Positions 5,905 through 8,237 of a stretch of DNA of 8,237 bases are shown one piece after another. This DNA comes from an uncultured Barnesiella sp. Lineage in GTDB: Bacteria; Bacteroidota; Bacteroidia; Bacteroidales; Barnesiellaceae_A. The translations under genes and the position numbers were made by a program. Each line of letters starts with the position of its first letter. Within the stretch, counting starts at the first letter, position 1. The notes under the pieces were generated by a model that did not search any database, was not told where the DNA came from, and was given only the letters and a program-made list of their open reading frames with translations. The stretch is taken from the NCBI GenBank assembly GCA_904502265.1, contig CAJGDT010000071.1, positions 1-8,237 on the forward strand, written 5' to 3'.

Positions 5905-6448
5905 CCTCTATACCGCCACCGGCGACAAAGGCACAACCTCGTTGGTAGGTGGCAAACGTGTGTCGAAATGCGATGCACGACTCGAAGCCTATGGCACAAC
6001 CGATGAACTGAATGCCCACATAGGCTTACTCGTAGCCATGATGCCGGCCGGTGACGATGTGGCTCTGTTGCGCCGCATACAAGACACCCTCTTTATTGTT
6101 GGCTCGGCATTAGCTACCGACCTCGCTACTACAACCCTGCATGAGGCCAGCCAGCTCAAGGAGGAGGAGATAACCTGCGTAGAACAACGCATTGACTACC
6201 TTGACAGCCAGGTGCCCCCCTTGTGCAAATTTGTGCTTCCCGGTGGAGCTACAGCTGCTGCACAAGCACATGTGTGTCGCACAGTGTGTCGTCGTGCCGA
6301 GCGTTGCATCTGTGCCCTGGCCGAACAACACGAGGTAGCCGATAACGTGCAACGATATGTCAATCGCCTATCGGATTATTTCTTTGTTTTGGCTCGCTAC
6401 ATCAATCACACAACTTCCACTCCCGAGATTTTCTGGGGTGATCGATGA
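5891..6448 (+). CDS. PduO-type ATP:cob(I)alamin adenosyltransferase
   Basis: This enzyme transfers the adenosyl group of ATP to cob(I)alamin or corrinoid precursors, making adenosylcobalamin for enzymes such as methylmalonyl-CoA mutase. The 185-aa protein is a normal-length member of the PduO/MMAB helical-bundle family: ATP-binding N-terminal 'YTATGDKGTTSLVGGKRVSK' (7-26), 'LEAYGTTDELNAHIG' (31-45), 'FVLPGG' (114-119), 'CRTVCRRAER' (129-138) with the conserved arginines, and 'YVNRLSDYFFVLAR' (156-169). ATG 5891 lies inside the end of the LOG gene in another frame, a 14-nt overlap, so it is probably the last gene of the unit starting at 3871. No cobalamin riboswitch is visible upstream of the operon or of the gene. 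It is not the unrelated CobA/CobO type. Confidence 0.94.
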   Translation: MKKSNLYTATGDKGTTSLVGGKRVSKCDARLEAYGTTDELNAHIGLLVAMMPAGDDVALLRRIQDTLFIVGSALATDLATTTLHEASQLKEEEITCVEQRIDYLDSQVPPLCKFVLPGGATAAAQAHVCRTVCRRAERCICALAEQHEVADNVQRYVNRLSDYFFVLARYINHTTSTPEIFWGDR

Positions 6449-6462
6449 TATATTGCATTTTT

Positions 6463-6479
6463 TAACATAATATGTGTTA
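6463..6479 (+). terminator. Possible weak terminator after the adenosyltransferase operon
   Basis: TAACA and TGTTA form a 5-bp inverted repeat around TAATATG and are followed by ATAATTTTT. The all-AT-rich stem is weak and lies 15 nt after the stop codon. It could equally be chance in an AT-rich spacer. Confidence 0.22.
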
Positions 6480-6496
6480 TAATTTTTCATTTTCTA

Positions 6497-6528
6497 TTGT
6501 TTGTTAGCTGTATATTTCAATATATTTG
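6497..6528 (+). promoter_or_regulatory. Promoter of the DUF2807 pair
   Basis: TATATTTG (6521-6528) is an exact TAnnTTTG -7 box. TTG at 6497-6499 lies 21 nt upstream and TTTG at 6500-6503 lies 17 nt upstream; the former fits known spacing better. The leader to ATG 6567 would be about 33 nt and very AT-rich. Confidence 0.7.
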
Positions 6529-6540
6529 CGATTGAAATAT
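6512..6540 (+). promoter_or_regulatory. Perfect 10-bp inverted repeat bracketing the -7 box (operator candidate)
   Basis: ATATTTCAAT (6512-6521) and ATTGAAATAT (6531-6540) are exact reverse complements separated by nine bases. The dyad axis is at about 6526, inside the -7 element. Arm centres are 19 bp apart, close to two helical turns, as expected for a dimeric DNA-binding protein covering the promoter. The likely transcription start falls in the right arm, so the full repeat would not be present in RNA. Confidence 0.5.
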
Positions 6541-6566
6541 TCACTTAATTAAAATAATTTGTAAAA

Positions 6567-7280
6567 ATGAAAAAGATTTATTTGTCAGTTTGCTTAATTT
6601 TTGCCATAATCCTAACTTCTTGCGATAAGACTGTAGTAGGTGGTAAATACTTCGAAACACGAGTTGTTGAGCAACAACAATCATTGCAATATAACAGCAT
6701 CGCAGTATATGACAATATCGATGTCAACGTAACATACGGAGCACATGCCATGTCGATATATGCCCCCGGCAATGTTCAGCCCCACATCTCAACAACAGTT
6801 GTAGATGGTGTATTGGTAGTAAAGTATGCCGATGGTGTAAGAGTGTTGATGGACGAAGAACCTGCAGTACTCATCACCCATCCGGGTATGGTAGCCGTAC
6901 ATAATACAGATAGTACCGGACAAAGCCTCGGCGACCCCAACAACACACTGCAATCGTTGCGAGTTGAAGGCGACGGCGATATTGAGGTGTCGGGTCTTGA
7001 TGTGCCACAACTTACAGCTACCATTATTGGTAGCGGAAGCATATCGTTGAGAGGTACTGCACAAGAAGCTCAATACACTATCGATGGCCGTGGTGACATA
7101 GATGCCGACCGCATGAGTGTAGGCACACTGCAAGCCACAGTAAATGGTCAAGGTGAAATAGAATGTTACGCACGCGAACGCCTTGATGCTCACGCCAAGG
7201 GTTTGGGCGAAATTAAATATCAAGGACCTCCCACGCTACAGGTAACAAGTAGCGGACGCGTAGTACGCGACATAGATTAA
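6567..7280 (+). CDS. DUF2807 (GIN-domain) lipoprotein
   Basis: A 237-aa envelope lipoprotein. Residues 1-18 form a signal sequence ending LTSC, with lipidated Cys19. The mature part fits the DUF2807 / 'putative auto-transporter adhesin head GIN' family (PF10988 as I recall): 'YNSIAVYDNIDVNVTYG' near 42-58, then five glycine-ring motifs of form GxGxI with the isoleucines at 139, 159, 178, 198 and 216, one per rung of the expected right-handed beta-helix. The function of the family is not established; it is common in Bacteroidetes cell envelopes. The gene heads a two-gene unit with a paralogue 18 nt downstream and its own promoter carrying a palindrome. The start is ATG 6567, directly before the lipoprotein signal, after GTAAAA. 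Confidence 0.87.
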   Translation: MKKIYLSVCLIFAIILTSCDKTVVGGKYFETRVVEQQQSLQYNSIAVYDNIDVNVTYGAHAMSIYAPGNVQPHISTTVVDGVLVVKYADGVRVLMDEEPAVLITHPGMVAVHNTDSTGQSLGDPNNTLQSLRVEGDGDIEVSGLDVPQLTATIIGSGSISLRGTAQEAQYTIDGRGDIDADRMSVGTLQATVNGQGEIECYARERLDAHAKGLGEIKYQGPPTLQVTSSGRVVRDID

Positions 7281-7298
7281 CAAAAAGTTCCAAACAAT

Positions 7299-7946
7299 AT
7301 GAAGACAAAAACGCTTATAGCCGCAACCATGGCTTTCGTCCTATCAGCCGGATTTGCTTGGGCCGATGACGACCAACACAACAACTACACAACACTAAAT
7401 GTAGATAATATTGGTCCCTTTGAAAACATCATTTCAAATGCACCGTTTGACATAGAATTTACGCAACGAGATGAGCAAAAGGTAAGCATCTATGGCGCCC
7501 CCTCACAAGTAGCCAATGTAAACATTACACTCATGGGCAAGTCGCTCATTGTAGGATGCAAAGAGAATAGCAATGTATCGCACGTAAAGGTAATAGTAAC
7601 GGCCCCCGACCTATTGTGTGCCATTGCAGGTGCCGGTGGCGACATCGAAGTCAAATACCTCGACAACCGCAAGTTTACAGCTACCGTATCGGGTAGCGGC
7701 GATATCGAGCTCACAGGCTCGTGCGACCAAGCCGTGTACAACGCCAATGGTAGCGGAGACATCGATGGTGAAGAGTTTCGCGTAGAGTACCTCGATGCCA
7801 CCGTAAATGGATCGGGAAGTATCGACTGTCGCTGCACTGAGACCCTCAACGCCAACGTTGTAGGCAGTGGTGAGATAGAGATACACGGACCCACTCGCAT
7901 GGTCAACCGTGCCGGACGCAAGGCAGCCATTCGCCACGACCATTGA
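7299..7946 (+). CDS. DUF2807 (GIN-domain) exported protein, paralogue of the upstream lipoprotein
   Basis: A 215-aa protein with a type I signal peptide (MKTKT, hydrophobic 6-20, AWA; cleavage predicted after Ala22, giving an Asp-Asp-Asp start), so it should be soluble in the periplasm or secreted rather than lipid-anchored. 'GPFENIISNAPFDIEFTQ' (39-56) is the usual DUF2807 opening. Rung motifs follow with isoleucines at 116, 136, 155, 175 and 193, three of them GSGDI or GSGSI. These spacings equal those of the neighbouring lipoprotein, so the two genes are tandem paralogues by duplication. The C-terminus is basic and His-rich (RKAAIRHDH). The stop codon is 19 nt before a strong terminator. 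Biological role unknown. Confidence 0.87.
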   Translation: MKTKTLIAATMAFVLSAGFAWADDDQHNNYTTLNVDNIGPFENIISNAPFDIEFTQRDEQKVSIYGAPSQVANVNITLMGKSLIVGCKENSNVSHVKVIVTAPDLLCAIAGAGGDIEVKYLDNRKFTATVSGSGDIELTGSCDQAVYNANGSGDIDGEEFRVEYLDATVNGSGSIDCRCTETLNANVVGSGEIEIHGPTRMVNRAGRKAAIRHDH

Positions 7947-7965
7947 TAAGACTAATCCCATATCT

Positions 7966-8006
7966 AACAATACACCCTTGCATTGGTAGTGCAAGGGTGT
8001 ATTGTT
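7966..8006 (+). terminator. Strong rho-independent-type terminator hairpin after the DUF2807 pair
   Basis: AACAATACACCCTTGCA (7966-7982) and its exact reverse complement (7990-8006) form a 17-bp stem with a 7-nt loop (TTGGTAG). A short T-rich end (ATTGTTTG) finishes the stem. It ends the DUF2807 unit and insulates the tRNA promoter about 95 nt downstream. The symmetric stem could also act on the opposite strand. Confidence 0.85.
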
Positions 8007-8099
8007 TGTAGAGTACTATATTTAGCCCCACACAGCAATAAAGCGCAACCCTATTTTGCACCTTTATACAATAGGTACGCTGAAAAAACAGCCAAAAAT

Positions 8100-8130
8100 T
8101 TTGCTATCACGAAAAAGCACACTATCTTTG
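8100..8130 (+). promoter_or_regulatory. tRNA-Gly promoter (consensus -33/-7)
   Basis: TTTG (8100-8103), 19 nt, then TATCTTTG (8123-8130): a perfect match to the Bacteroidetes consensus, the same -7 octamer and spacing as the dapA promoter. The mature tRNA begins 23 nt after the -7 box, leaving a short 5' leader for RNase P. Confidence 0.85.
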
Positions 8131-8153
8131 TCGTCGCAAATAAAAATCGCACT

Positions 8154-8226
8154 GCGAAAGTAGCTCAGTTGGTAGAGCATAACCTTGCCAAGGTTAGGGT
8201 CGCGGGTTCGAGCCCCGTCTTTCGCT
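8154..8226 (+). tRNA. tRNA-Gly (anticodon GCC)
   Basis: A complete 73-nt cloverleaf: acceptor GCGAAAG pairs fully with CTTTCGC (8219-8225); D arm GCTC/GAGC; anticodon stem TAACC/GGTTA with loop TTGCCAA, so anticodon GCC at 8187-8189 reads GGC and GGU; five-base variable region GGGTC; T stem GCGGG/CCCGT (one G-U pair) with loop TTCGAGC. The discriminator is U (8226), as usual for bacterial tRNA-Gly. CCA is not encoded (CAT follows), so it must be added by nucleotidyltransferase. More tRNA genes may follow beyond the window edge. Confidence 0.97.
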
Positions 8227-8237
8227 CATGGTCTGCC

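Noticed and set aside
6789..7223. Minus-strand 144-aa open frame inside the first DUF2807 gene
   Set aside because: Antisense shadow with no recognisable domain. The plus-strand protein has a lipobox and regular family repeats. A similar antisense frame at 7490-7930 is rejected for the same reason.
6567..7946. GxGxI repeats as a DNA-level tandem repeat or CRISPR-like array
   Set aside because: The periodicity is in the protein (about 57-60 nt units) with diverged nucleotides and fits DUF2807 beta-helix rungs. There are no conserved DNA repeats with unique spacers.
8050..8092. Small inverted repeats (CCTATT/AATAGG and GCTG/CAGC) between the terminator and the tRNA promoter
   Set aside because: Arms of six and four bases in AT-rich DNA, with a long loop and no T-tract, are within chance expectation.

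Overview
The window looks like a chromosomal segment of a Bacteroidales bacterium (phylum Bacteroidota). Supporting signs are near-perfect promoters of the Bacteroidetes primary sigma factor type (TTTG/TTG, about 19-21 nt, TAnnTTTG), A-rich rather than Shine-Dalgarno leaders, a PCMD-like secreted protein, a bacterial type II glutaminyl cyclase lipoprotein, and a short-form regulator whose C-terminal HTH resembles those of Bacteroidetes TPR regulators. The genus cannot be fixed from this sequence. Gene density is high, and I see no mobile element, CRISPR array or prophage.

Layout. (1) 1-564, minus strand: a regulator with a C-terminal HTH, cut by the left edge, with its own -7 box. (2) 746-1639, minus: dapA, first committed step of lysine/meso-diaminopimelate synthesis, with a textbook promoter. 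(3) 1640-1885: divergent regulatory region. (4) 1886-3764, plus: a two-gene unit encoding an exported PCMD-like protein and a cytoplasmic LD-carboxypeptidase (S66). (5) 3765-3870: intergenic region with a perfect 7-bp inverted repeat and a -7 box ending five bases before the next ATG, so that mRNA is probably leaderless or nearly so. (6) 3871-6448, plus: a compact four-gene unit of glutaminyl cyclase lipoprotein, SufE, LOG-family phosphoribohydrolase and PduO-type cobalamin adenosyltransferase; the last two overlap by 14 nt. (7) 6449-6566: AT-rich promoter region in which a perfect 10-bp inverted repeat brackets the -7 box. (8) 6567-7946, plus: two tandem DUF2807 (GIN-domain) proteins, one a lipoprotein and one with a type I signal peptide, closed by a 17-bp-stem terminator. 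(9) 8100-8226: a consensus promoter and tRNA-Gly(GCC).

How the genes fit together. Most are housekeeping genes. DapA makes the meso-DAP precursor and the LD-carboxypeptidase trims meso-DAP-containing muropeptides, so peptidoglycan supply and recycling lie on either side of the 1640-1885 region. Glutaminyl cyclase matures exported proteins whose new N-terminus is Gln, and the PCMD-like protein encoded 1 kb upstream has such a predicted cleavage site (SMA|Q). SufE and the cobalamin adenosyltransferase serve Fe-S and B12 cofactor supply. I find no clear new multi-gene system. The best leads are the two palindromic sites at the glutaminyl cyclase and DUF2807 promoters, and the identical repeat register of the two DUF2807 paralogues.
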